Shown here: positions 24,721 through 33,106 of the stretch, piece after piece
Position numbering within the stretch: the first letter of the stretch is position 1
Layout of the letters: every line of letters starts with the position of its first letter
Source of the DNA: Blastococcus colisei
Lineage (GTDB): Bacteria; Actinomycetota; Actinomycetes; Mycobacteriales; Geodermatophilaceae
Reading direction: 5' to 3'
DNA: 64,000 nucleotides
NCBI RefSeq assembly: GCF_006717095.1
Contig: NZ_VFQE01000001.1
Span: 3,844,001-3,908,000 of the forward strand
The notes under the pieces: model-generated
What the model was told of the DNA's origin: nothing
The model's database searches: none
The model's input: only the letters and a program-made list of their open reading frames with translations
Position numbers and translations under genes: made by a program

Positions 24721-25674
24721 TCAGCCGCCGTCGCTCTCCCGCTTCGCCCGGGCCCGGCGCCTGCCCTCGTGCATGGCCTGGACGCGGGCGATCGGGATGG
24801 TGTGCCCCTCCGCGACCACGTCCGCGGGCAGCTCCTGCGGCGCCGGAAGGGCGGCCGCCCACGGATCGTCGTCGCCCAGCACCCGCCGCGCCGTCGTGAC
24901 CGTGACCGCCCCGGGACGCGCCTGGTCCACCGAATCCCAGGACACCGGCGCCGACACCGGCAGCCCGCGCCGGATGCGCGGGCTGTAGGCGGCCACGATC
25001 GTCGACTGGCCGGCGCGGGTGGAGTCGACGAAGACCTTCCCGCCCCGGTCCTCCTTGATGTACGCCGTCGTCGCGAGCTCCGGGTCCAGCCGCTCGGTCC
25101 TGGCCGCGAGCGCCCGGGTCGCCGCCGCCACGTCCTCGAAGGGCGCGCCCCGGACGGGAACCACGACGTGCAGCCCCTTCGCCCCGCTGGTCTTCACCGC
25201 CCCGGCGAGTCCGGCGTCCTCCAGCGCTTGCCGGACGAGGTGCGCCGTCCGCACCACCACGTCGAAGTCCGTCCCCTCGGGCGGGTCCAGGTCGAGGACG
25301 AGGCCCGTGGGCTCGTGCTCGCCGACGCGGAAGTTCGGCACGTGGAACTCGACCGCCCGCTGGTTGGCCAGCCACAGCAGCGTGCGCCGGTCGTCGCAGA
25401 GCACCTGGTGCACCTCGCGGCGCGCGGCCTCCGACCACACGGTCACGGTGCGCACCCAGTCGGGAGCGCCCTTGGAGACGTTCTTCTGCATGAACGGCGC
25501 GGAGCCGGGGCGCACCCGCTTGATGGTGAGCGGACGGCCGGCGAGCAGTGGCACGATGCGCTCGGAGAAGGCGTCGAGGTGGTCGACGAGGTCGCCCTTG
25601 GTCACGTCGAGGCCGTCACCCAGGGGCTGGTCGAGGCTGGTCAGCCGAACGCCGTCCCGTTCGTCGTCGGCCAT
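24721..25674 (-). CDS. Stand-alone LigD polymerase (PolDom) protein
   Basis: An archaeo-eukaryotic primase-type DNA/RNA polymerase domain as found in LigD of bacterial non-homologous end joining. It is 317 residues, with only the polymerase domain (no ligase or phosphoesterase). Visible are [26 protein letters not shown] (metal Asp pair), [13 protein letters not shown] and the Lys/Arg-rich end. No ku or ligase gene is adjacent, although such genes are often encoded elsewhere in actinobacteria. It starts nine bases after the MBL gene stop, so it belongs to that operon, inside an otherwise conserved metabolic block. Confidence 0.92.
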   Translation of the reverse strand: MADDERDGVRLTSLDQPLGDGLDVTKGDLVDHLDAFSERIVPLLAGRPLTIKRVRPGSAPFMQKNVSKGAPDWVRTVTVWSEAARREVHQVLCDDRRTLLWLANQRAVEFHVPNFRVGEHEPTGLVLDLDPPEGTDFDVVVRTAHLVRQALEDAGLAGAVKTSGAKGLHVVVPVRGAPFEDVAAATRALAARTERLDPELATTAYIKEDRGGKVFVDSTRAGQSTIVAAYSPRIRRGLPVSAPVSWDSVDQARPGAVTVTTARRVLGDDDPWAAALPAPQELPADVVAEGHTIPIARVQAMHEGRRRARAKRESDGG

Positions 25675-25683
25675 CGTCGCCCC

Positions 25684-26424
25684 TCAGATGTCGTAGGTGG
25701 CGCCCGAGCGGACCAGCTCGGTCTCGGAGAAGACCGCACTGGCGGCGAAGAGCTGCCCGATCTCGTCGACCCAGGCGGGGATGTGGGTGAGCAGCAGCCG
25801 GCCGACCCCGGCCGCGGCGGCGTGCTCGCCCGCCTCGCGCCCGGTGAGGTGCAGGCCCTTCGGCAGGCCGGGGCCGGGCGGGTGGGCGGCCTCGGCGAGC
25901 AGCACGTCGGCGCCCCGGGCCAGTTCCACGACACGCTCGCACGGGCCGGTGTCACCGGTGTAGACCAGCGACCGTCCGCCGACCGTCAGCCGGATCGCAT
26001 AGCACTCGATGGGATGGGCGGTGCGGGCGAGCGTCACCTCGAACGGGCCCAGCGTGAACGAGCCCGGTCCGACCGGCACGAAGTCGAAGACGTCGGTGAT
26101 CCCGTCGCCGTCGACGTCGTAGGCCAGGGCGAGGCGCCGCTCGGCGGCCACCGGCGCGTAGAGCGGCACGTGCTTCTTCGTGGCCCGTCCGGAGTACCGG
26201 TGCCAGACGACGAACGGCGCGACGTCGAGGCAGTGGTCGGCGTGCAGGTGGGACAGGTAGACGGCGTCGATCGAGTCCGGGTCGGCCACGCCCTGCAGCG
26301 CGCCGAACGCCCCGCTCCCCAGGTCGAGCAGCAGCCGGAAGCCGTCGTGCTCGACGAGATAACTGGACGCCGCCGACTTCGGCCCCGGCGCGCTGCCCGA
26401 GCAGCCGACGACGGTGAGCTTCAC
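25684..26424 (-). CDS. MBL-fold hydrolase, Rv1339/cyclic-nucleotide phosphodiesterase-like
   Basis: A 246-residue metallo-beta-lactamase-fold protein. The metal motif is SLSHLHADHCLD, with further His in AHPIE and the Asp in VYTGDTGP. Its position between cysM and rph matches Rv1339 of Mycobacterium tuberculosis, which has been reported as an atypical class II cyclic nucleotide phosphodiesterase. An RNase Z-like activity is an alternative. It precedes the LigD-polymerase gene in the operon. Confidence 0.85.
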   Translation of the reverse strand: MKLTVVGCSGSAPGPKSAASSYLVEHDGFRLLLDLGSGAFGALQGVADPDSIDAVYLSHLHADHCLDVAPFVVWHRYSGRATKKHVPLYAPVAAERRLALAYDVDGDGITDVFDFVPVGPGSFTLGPFEVTLARTAHPIECYAIRLTVGGRSLVYTGDTGPCERVVELARGADVLLAEAAHPPGPGLPKGLHLTGREAGEHAAAAGVGRLLLTHIPAWVDEIGQLFAASAVFSETELVRSGATYDI

Positions 26425-26541
26425 GCGGCGACTCCCGAGCGCCCGCCGCCGCTCCGCGCCCCTGCTGCCACCGCCACGATCATCATCGCCGGTCAGGCTA
26501 ACGGCCGGCGCCGACGCTCTGCAGACCGCGTACCGCCGGGC

Positions 26542-27507
<966 letters not shown>

Positions 27508-27533
27508 TCAGGGAGCGGGTCGTGGACGGCCGT

Positions 27534-27809
27534 TCAGCCGCCGGCGACCGCCGGGAGGATCGTGACCGAGTCGCCGTCCTTGACCTGGGTGTCCAGGGCA
27601 CCGGTGAAGCGGACGTCCTCGTCGTTGACGTAGACGTTGACGAACCGGTGCAGCTTGCCCTCCTCGGTGACGAGGCGGTTCTTCAGACCCGGGTGCTGGC
27701 TGTCCAGGTCGTCGACGAGCGCGCCCAGCGTGGCGCCGCTGCCCTCGACGGTCTTGTTGCCGCCGGTGTGGGTGCGCAGGATGGTCGGGATCCGGACCTC
27801 GATGGCCAT
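27534..27809 (-). CDS. cysO: Sulfur carrier protein CysO
   Basis: A 91-residue MoaD/ThiS-like beta-grasp protein. The C-terminal Gly-Gly (PAVAGG end) is the site of thiocarboxylate formation. It carries sulfur to CysM; the CysO-cysteine adduct is cleaved by Mec. AGGAGA lies about ten bases before the ATG. A pair of hairpins separates it from mec, so it may be transcribed on its own with cysM. Confidence 0.95.
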   Translation of the reverse strand: MAIEVRIPTILRTHTGGNKTVEGSGATLGALVDDLDSQHPGLKNRLVTEEGKLHRFVNVYVNDEDVRFTGALDTQVKDGDSVTILPAVAGG

Positions 27810-27889
27810 GGCGTGTGGTTCTCCTCGCGAGCTGGGATGTCAGGGCGCCGCGCAACAGCATGGAACTGCGGCGGCGTTCGTGCGTCTGG

Positions 27890-27933
27890 ACGGGCCAACG
27901 CCCGTTCCCCGCCGCCGATTCCGGACGGCGGGG
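27890..27933 (-). terminator. Tandem hairpins between mec and cysO
   Basis: ACGGGC-CAAC-GCCCGT (27890-27905) and CCCCGCCG/CGGCGGGG with an 11-base loop (27907-27933) lie 12 bases after the mec stop. They could terminate or attenuate the mec transcript before cysO-cysM. Confidence 0.55.
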
Positions 27934-27944
27934 CAGATCACCCG

Positions 27945-28418
27945 TCAGTCGTAGACGACGGTCGTGGGCGAGTGACCGAAGAGGTAGGACTCGACGATCT
28001 CGACCTCTTCCTCGCGCACCTCGCCGTCGACGATGCGGAAGCTGCGGAACTCGACCTCGTCGTCGGCCACGCCGGTCTGCGCCTCGTGGTGCCGCGTGGA
28101 GACCAGCACGTAGTGGGCCTCGGGCTCGGAGGCGTAGCTGATGTCGGTGCGCGACGGATAGGCCTCGGTGGCCGTGTGCGAGTGGTAGATGACGACCGGG
28201 ACCTCGTCGCGGTCGTCCATGTCGCGGTAGAGCTTCAGCAGGTCGCCGGAGTCGAACTCGTAGAACGTCGGAGACCGTGCGGCGTTGAGCATCGGGATGA
28301 AGCGCTCAGGGCGGTCGCTGCCCTCGGGACCGGCGACGACGCCACAGGCCTCGTCCGGGTGGTCCTCCCGGGCGTGGGCCACGATGGCGTCGTAGGTCGC
28401 GCGGTCGATGCGCAGCAC
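27945..28418 (-). CDS. mec: CysO-cysteine peptidase Mec (JAMM/Mov34)
   Basis: A zinc isopeptidase that releases cysteine from CysO-Cys. It is 157 residues. The JAMM motif is complete: Glu in DEACGVV, then YHSHTATEAYPSRTDISYA (His-x-His...Ser-x-x-Asp). It is the first gene of the cysteine trio; GTG 28418 is preceded by a perfect leaderless promoter. Confidence 0.95.
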   Translation of the reverse strand: MLRIDRATYDAIVAHAREDHPDEACGVVAGPEGSDRPERFIPMLNAARSPTFYEFDSGDLLKLYRDMDDRDEVPVVIYHSHTATEAYPSRTDISYASEPEAHYVLVSTRHHEAQTGVADDEVEFRSFRIVDGEVREEEVEIVESYLFGHSPTTVVYD

Positions 28419-28424
28419 ACCAGC

Positions 28425-28430
28425 AGTCTA
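28425..28430 (-). promoter_or_regulatory. -10 box of mec (leaderless)
   Basis: TAGACT on the minus strand ends six bases before GTG 28418, so the mRNA should begin at the start codon. No ribosome site is visible. Confidence 0.6.
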
Positions 28431-28507
28431 GGCGGGCGCGGGCAGCGCCCCCTGCAGGGTCCCGCCCAGGGCCTGCGAGGGGTGGGGGGCAGGGGTCCTT
28501 CGTCCGA

Positions 28508-28513
28508 TACCTT
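28508..28513 (+). promoter_or_regulatory. -10 box of the small membrane gene (leaderless)
   Basis: TACCTT ends seven bases before GTG 28521, divergent from the mec promoter. Confidence 0.5.
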
Positions 28514-28520
28514 CCGGTAC

Positions 28521-28874
28521 GTGCTGGTGAAGCTTCTGGTGGCCCTCGGGGTCCTCGTCTTCCCCGTGCCCGCGCTCGTCCTGGGCGCGCGGGGCTGGCT
28601 GAAGCGACCCGGTTACAGCGTCGACGAGCCGGCCGACCGCGTCTCCTACGTGCTGCTGGTGGCCCTGCGCGCGCTGGTGCTGCTCCTGCTGCTTGCCCTC
28701 TCGGCGGTGGTCCTGGTGTCCGCCGTCGGCGCGGCCGTCGTCGACGTCCAGTTGCACGGCATGGTCTACGTGTTCTTCGGCCTCGACCTGCTCCTGGCGC
28801 TGCTGGTCGTGCTCAGCTTCGGCCGCCCCGCCCGGCGACCAGTGCGTCGACGAGCGAGCCCTGCAACGCGGTGA
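28521..28874 (+). CDS. Small three-helix membrane protein, unknown
   Basis: A 117-residue protein with three hydrophobic helices (about 2-24, 43-70 and 77-100) and a basic C-terminus (RPARRPVRRR). I do not recognise a family. The GTG at 28521 is supported by a TACCTT -10 box seven bases upstream and by the start of the hydrophobic pattern. Its last 62 bases overlap the convergent DUF2017 gene tail to tail, so the two transcripts may interfere. Confidence 0.7.
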   Translation: MLVKLLVALGVLVFPVPALVLGARGWLKRPGYSVDEPADRVSYVLLVALRALVLLLLLALSAVVLVSAVGAAVVDVQLHGMVYVFFGLDLLLALLVVLSFGRPARRPVRRRASPATR

Positions 28875-29313
28875 GCCAGTAGTAGACGGCCAGCTGCTGG
28901 TCCTCCTCGCCGGCGATCTCCTCGGGCGGCTCCGTCTCCTCGCTGATCTCCAGGCGGGTGCCGAGGGCCAGCCTCAGATCGTTGGTGCTGCGCAGCCAGG
29001 CCGCCGCCTGGTCGGCGTCCAGACGGACCTCTCCCCCGGCCTCGGGCAGCGTGGCCCGCACCGTCGCGAGGTCGTCGGCCTTGCCGCTGCGCAGCGAGGC
29101 CTCGGTGAGCTCCCGGTAGTCGGCGGCCGCCTCCGGATCACCCCGGTGCCCGTCAGGCAGCAGCCGCGCGATCACCGGGTCGCCGCCCACGTCGTCGACG
29201 TCGGCCTCCAGCAGCTGCTCGAGCTGGTCGAGCAGCAAGCCGACGATGCCCGCCTCGGCCGCCTCCAGGCGTGCGACGAGGTCGCCACCACGGGCAGCGC
29301 GGAAGGGTTTCAC
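28813..29313 (-). CDS. DUF2017 domain protein (Rv1332-like)
   Basis: A 166-residue protein that follows clpS in many actinobacteria. It is helical and acidic, with LDQLEQLLEAD, DPVIARLLPDG, AAAWLRSTNDLRLALGTRLEI and YYWLTALQGSLVDAL. Function is unknown; the tight linkage suggests a role with ClpS or the downstream sulfur genes. It starts 73 bases after clpS. Confidence 0.88.
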   Translation of the reverse strand: MKPFRAARGGDLVARLEAAEAGIVGLLLDQLEQLLEADVDDVGGDPVIARLLPDGHRGDPEAAADYRELTEASLRSGKADDLATVRATLPEAGGEVRLDADQAAAWLRSTNDLRLALGTRLEISEETEPPEEIAGEEDQQLAVYYWLTALQGSLVDALVAGRGGRS

Positions 29314-29316
29314 GCA

Positions 29317-29390
29317 CCCCTCCCCGCTGCGCTCGTCGGACGCGTGACACCTGGGTGCTCTGTCGTCAGTGAGCTCGCGGGCTCGCTCAT
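29317..29390. repeat. Short intergenic inverted repeats between clpS and DUF2017
   Basis: The 73-base gap contains a near-palindrome TGAGC...GCTCA (29370-29389, which includes the clpS stop) and a CACGC...GCGTG pair at about 29311-29346 around CTGCGCTCGTCGG. The gap resembles dispersed intergenic repeats of this lineage. Confidence 0.4.
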
Positions 29391-29683
29391 GAATCCCTCT
29401 GGAAGCTGGCCCACAACCCGTACGCGTGCAGCCGGCTGGTGTCGTGCTCCATCCGCTCGCGCGGGCCGGAGCTGACGATCGCCTTGCCCTCGTGGTGCAC
29501 CTGCAGCATCAGCGTCGTGGCCGTCGGCTCGTCGTAGCCGAACAGCTCCTGCAGCACGAAGGTCACGTAGGTCATGAGGTTGACCGGGTCGTTCCACACG
29601 ATCGTCACCCACGGACGGGCGAGGTCGCCCAGTTCCTCGTCCGTGGTCTCCGGCGTCCGAGTCGGAGCGAGAGGTCCGGCCAC
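29387..29683 (-). CDS. clpS: ATP-dependent Clp protease adaptor ClpS
   Basis: Delivers N-end-rule substrates to ClpAP/ClpCP. It is 98 residues. [21 protein letters not shown] is the N-degron-binding region (split across residues 25-45), followed by [18 protein letters not shown] 29683 sits six bases after a perfect TAAGGT -10 box, divergent from pncB, as in M. tuberculosis. Confidence 0.95.
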   Translation of the reverse strand: MAGPLAPTRTPETTDEELGDLARPWVTIVWNDPVNLMTYVTFVLQELFGYDEPTATTLMLQVHHEGKAIVSSGPRERMEHDTSRLHAYGLWASFQRDS

Positions 29684-29689
29684 GGGTCC

Positions 29690-29695
29690 ACCTTA
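29690..29695 (-). promoter_or_regulatory. -10 box of clpS (leaderless)
   Basis: TAAGGT on the minus strand ends six bases before GTG 29683. Confidence 0.55.
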
Positions 29696-29728
29696 GGACG
29701 CCGATCTGCCCTGATCCCCGGCCCCGCC

Positions 29729-29734
29729 TACGCT
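29729..29734 (+). promoter_or_regulatory. -10 box of pncB
   Basis: TACGCT nine bases before ATG 29744; the leader would be only two or three bases. Confidence 0.5.
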
Positions 29735-29743
29735 TCGTCGATC

Positions 29744-31051
29744 ATGACTGTGGACACCGGGCTCACTCCCCCGCCGGCACCCGCACTCTTCACCGACCGC
29801 TACGAGCTCACGATGGTGGCCGCGGCCCTCGCCGACGGCACCGCCGACCGGGAGTGCGTGTTCGAGGTCTTCGCCCGCCGGCTGCCGTTCGGCCGCCGCT
29901 ACGGCGTCCTGGCCGGCACCGGGCGCCTGCTGGAGGCCCTCCCGCACTTCCGCTTCGGCGAGGACGAGCTCACCGCCCTGCGCGACCAGGGACTGACCGA
30001 CGAGCGGCTGCTCGACTGGCTGGCCGGCTACCGCTTCTCCGGCGACATCGAGGGCTACGCGGAGGGCGACCTGTACTTCCCGGGCTCGCCGGTCCTCACC
30101 GTCCGCGCCCCGTTCGCGGAAGCTGTGCTGCTGGAGACCCTCGCCCTGTCGGTGCTCAACCACGACAGCGCCATCGCCTCGGCCGCGGCCCGCATGGTGG
30201 CCGCCGCCTGCGAGCGCCCCTGCATCGAGATGGGGTCCCGGCGCACGCACGAGGAGGCGGCGGTGGCGGCGGCCCGCGCCGCCCACCTGGTCGGTTTCGC
30301 GTCCACGTCCAACCTGGAGGCCGGCCGGCGCTACGGCATCCCGACCTCGGGGACCAGCGCGCACGCCTTCACGCTGCTGCACGACGACGAACGGTCGGCC
30401 TTCCAGGCCCAGGTGAACGCCCTGGGCCCCGGGACGACGCTGCTCGTGGACACCTACGACGTCGACCAGGGCATCCGGACGGCGGTCGAGGTGGCCGGCA
30501 CCGGGCTCGGCGGCATCCGCCTGGACTCCGGTGACCTGCCGACGCTGGCCACCCACGCCCGGGAGCTGCTGGACTCCCTCGGCGCCACGACGACCCGCAT
30601 CGTGGTGACCAGCGACCTCGACGAGTACGCGATCTCGGGGCTCATGGCGGCGCCGGTCGACCGCTACGGGGTCGGCACCTCCCTGGTGACGGGCTCGGGT
30701 GCCCCCACGGTGGGGATGGTCTACAAGCTCGTCGAGCGCGACGGCGTGCCGGTGGCGAAGAAGTCCGAGGGCAAGCGGTCGGTGGGTGGGCGCAAGTACG
30801 CCGTCCGCCGGCACGACGCCGACGGCGTGGCCGTCGCCGAGGTGGTCAGCAGCGCGCCGGTCACGCCCCGGGACGGCGACCGCGACCTCGTCGTCCCCCT
30901 GGTGGCCGGTGGTGAGGTCTGCGAGCCGGCGAGCCCGGTGGAGGCCCTCGCACGGGCGCGGGCCCACCACGAGCGGGTCCGCCAGGCACTTCCGCAGGAG
31001 GGCTGGGCGTTGTCACGGGGGGAACCCGTGCTGGAGACGGTCTCGTCGTGA
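29744..31051 (+). CDS. pncB: Nicotinate phosphoribosyltransferase
   Basis: Makes nicotinate mononucleotide in NAD salvage. It is 435 residues. TDRYELTM at the N-terminus, EMGSRRTHEEAA, the phosphorylated His region GTSAHAF, IRLDSGDLP and YGVGTSLVTG are diagnostic. It is followed after 14 bases by pncA, so deamidation of nicotinamide and use of the nicotinate are coupled. It is divergent from clpS. Confidence 0.96.
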   Translation: MTVDTGLTPPPAPALFTDRYELTMVAAALADGTADRECVFEVFARRLPFGRRYGVLAGTGRLLEALPHFRFGEDELTALRDQGLTDERLLDWLAGYRFSGDIEGYAEGDLYFPGSPVLTVRAPFAEAVLLETLALSVLNHDSAIASAAARMVAAACERPCIEMGSRRTHEEAAVAAARAAHLVGFASTSNLEAGRRYGIPTSGTSAHAFTLLHDDERSAFQAQVNALGPGTTLLVDTYDVDQGIRTAVEVAGTGLGGIRLDSGDLPTLATHARELLDSLGATTTRIVVTSDLDEYAISGLMAAPVDRYGVGTSLVTGSGAPTVGMVYKLVERDGVPVAKKSEGKRSVGGRKYAVRRHDADGVAVAEVVSSAPVTPRDGDRDLVVPLVAGGEVCEPASPVEALARARAHHERVRQALPQEGWALSRGEPVLETVSS

Positions 31052-31065
31052 GAGGAGGGACGGAG

Positions 31066-31635
31066 ATGACCCGCGCACTGATCGTGGTCGACGTCCAGAA
31101 CGACTTCTGCGAAGGCGGCAGCCTCGCCGTCGCGGGCGGTACCGCCGTGGCCGGGGCGATCACCGAACTGCTGTCCGGCTCGCACGGCTACGCCCACGTC
31201 GTCGCCACCCGTGACCACCACATCGACCCGGGCCACCACTTCGCCGAGCAACCGGACTTCCTGGAGACCTGGCCGGCGCACTGCGTCGTCGGAACCGGCG
31301 GCGTGGAACTGCATCCGGCACTGGACCGCGAGCCGCTCGATGCGGTCTTCGACAAGGGCGAGTACGCCGCCGCCTACTCCGGCTTCGAGGGCCGGGCGGG
31401 CGACGTGCCGCTGGCCGAGTGGCTGCGCGAGCGCGGCGTGGACGCGGTCGACGTCGTCGGCATCGCGACCGACCACTGCGTGCAGGCCACGGCACTCGAC
31501 GCCGTGGGGAACGGCTTCTCCACCCGGGTGCTGCTGAATCTCACCGCCGGCGTCAGCGAGGCGAGCACCGAGGCCGCGCTGGAACAGCTGCGGACGGCCG
31601 GCGTGCAGCTCGAAGGTTCGGTCCACCGGGCCTGA
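31066..31635 (+). CDS. pncA: Nicotinamidase / isochorismatase-family hydrolase
   Basis: Converts nicotinamide to nicotinate for the adjacent PncB. It is 189 residues. The catalytic triad is Asp in VDVQNDF, Lys in FDKGEY and Cys in ATDHCVQAT; the metal site is RDHHIDPGHHF. GGAGG and GGAG precede ATG 31066. The same fold hydrolyses pyrazinamide in mycobacteria. Confidence 0.94.
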   Translation: MTRALIVVDVQNDFCEGGSLAVAGGTAVAGAITELLSGSHGYAHVVATRDHHIDPGHHFAEQPDFLETWPAHCVVGTGGVELHPALDREPLDAVFDKGEYAAAYSGFEGRAGDVPLAEWLRERGVDAVDVVGIATDHCVQATALDAVGNGFSTRVLLNLTAGVSEASTEAALEQLRTAGVQLEGSVHRA

Positions 31636-31668
31636 CCAGCTCCTTGCGACGTCCTCCCTCACCGCGCG

Positions 31669-31704
31669 GGGTCCTACCTCACGGTCGACGCCGAGGTAGG
31701 ACCC
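31669..31704. terminator. Perfect 12-bp hairpin between pncA and serB
   Basis: GGGTCCTACCTC (31669-31680) and GAGGTAGGACCC (31693-31704) enclose a 12-base loop containing CGGTCGAC. It is well placed as a bidirectional terminator for two convergent genes. A relative with the same loop lies at 36998-37033. Confidence 0.75.
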
Positions 31705-31737
31705 TCGTCACCTGATCGTCGAGGCGCTCGAGCAGAA

Positions 31738-33015
31738 TCACGGCGCCGCGTCGAGGACCTCGTCGCGGGTGAAGCCCAGCACCTGCAGGACGGCGTCCAG
31801 GTAGGGCTGGTTGAGCGCGGTGTGCGCCTGCTCGCGGACGAACGGCTTGGCGTTGAAGGCGATGCCCAGACCGGCGGCATTGAGCATGTCGAGGTCGTTG
31901 GCGCCGTCCCCGACGGCCACGGTCTGGTCCAGCGGGATGCCGTACTGCTCGGCGAACCGGGCCAGGGCCCGCGCCTTGCCCGGCCGGTCGACGATCTCCC
32001 CCACCAGGCCCCCGGTGAGCTTCCCGTCGACGACCTCCAGGGTGTTCGCGGCCGAGAAGTCCAGTCCCAGTGTCTCGGCGAGCGGCTCGGTGATCTGGGT
32101 GAACCCGCCACTGACGATCCCGCAGCGGAACCCCAGCCGCTGCAGCGTGCGGATCAGTGTCCGGGCGCCCGGGGTCAGCACCAGCGCCTCGCGCACCTCG
32201 TCGAGCACCTCCACCGGCAGACCGGCCAGGACGGCGACCCGCGCGCGGAGCGACTCGGCGAAATCCAGCTCGCCGTTCATCGCCGCCGCGGTGATCCGGG
32301 CGACCTCGGCGGCCCGGCCGGCACGAGCGGCCAGTTCGTCGATGACCTCGCCCCGGACCAGCGTCGAGTCGACGTCCAGCACGATCAGGCGCTTGCTGCG
32401 GCGGGCCAGGCCGACCTGTTCGACGGCGATGTCGGCGCCGGTGGCGGCGGCGACCGCCGCCAGGCGGGTGCGCAGGGTCGTCGCGTCGGCACCCGAGACG
32501 GTCAGCTCGAAGCTGGTCACGGGATAGTCCGAGAGCCGCCGGATGGCGTCGATGTTGCCGCCGATCCCGGCGATCGCCCGGGCGGCTCCCGCCACCGCGT
32601 CCGGGGGCACCGGCCGGCCCAGCACGATGACGTGGTGGGGGCGCCCCGGCAGCGGTGGCGAGCCCCCCGACGACGCCGCCTCGACCTGCACGTCCATCCC
32701 GGTCTCGTCGGCCACCCGGGCCGCGAGGTCCACGAGCCGGGCGACGAACACCGGTTCGGGTTCCGGGACGGCCCCCGCGGTGGGCGACGCCGCGACCACC
32801 ACCCCGAGCACCAGGTGCCCGTGGACGACGACCTGCTCGACGTCGACCACCTCCACCGGGGCGCCGTCGCCGTCGGCGAGCGCGGAGAACAGCCGGGCGG
32901 TGACGCCGGGTCGGTCCTCCCCGGTCACGGTCAGGACGGCGCGCGCGACGGAAGGATGGTCGTCGACCGGGCGGCGGGAGATGGGGTCGAGCGGCACGCG
33001 CTCATCGTGCCGCAC
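31738..33015 (-). CDS. serB: Phosphoserine phosphatase with N-terminal ACT domains
   Basis: Last step of serine synthesis. It is 425 residues, longer than E. coli SerB (322) because two ACT-like regions (about 25-110 and 115-195) precede the HAD domain, as in mycobacterial SerB2; serine feedback is likely. The HAD motifs are VLDVDSTLV, the Ser in GIVSGGF, and GDGANDLDML. GTG 33015 and GTG 32997 are both possible starts. Serine feeds the cysteine route encoded near 27 kb. Confidence 0.94.
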   Translation of the reverse strand: MRHDERVPLDPISRRPVDDHPSVARAVLTVTGEDRPGVTARLFSALADGDGAPVEVVDVEQVVVHGHLVLGVVVAASPTAGAVPEPEPVFVARLVDLAARVADETGMDVQVEAASSGGSPPLPGRPHHVIVLGRPVPPDAVAGAARAIAGIGGNIDAIRRLSDYPVTSFELTVSGADATTLRTRLAAVAAATGADIAVEQVGLARRSKRLIVLDVDSTLVRGEVIDELAARAGRAAEVARITAAAMNGELDFAESLRARVAVLAGLPVEVLDEVREALVLTPGARTLIRTLQRLGFRCGIVSGGFTQITEPLAETLGLDFSAANTLEVVDGKLTGGLVGEIVDRPGKARALARFAEQYGIPLDQTVAVGDGANDLDMLNAAGLGIAFNAKPFVREQAHTALNQPYLDAVLQVLGFTRDEVLDAAP

Positions 33016-33042
33016 CGTCGTCGGGGCGCATGCACCCGGACC

Positions 33043-33095
33043 AGTGGACCGGAGAGGCCCAGAACCATGACGGTTCTGGGCCTCTCCGGTCCACT
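33043..33095. terminator. Perfect 24-bp hairpin after ctaD
   Basis: A 24-bp perfect stem (33043-33066 with 33072-33095) with loop ATGAC lies 12 bases beyond the ctaD stop and upstream of serB. It is the strongest simple hairpin in the window and should terminate ctaD mRNA; it may also stabilise its 3' end. Confidence 0.85.
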
Positions 33096-33106
33096 GCCCT
33101 GCGGAC

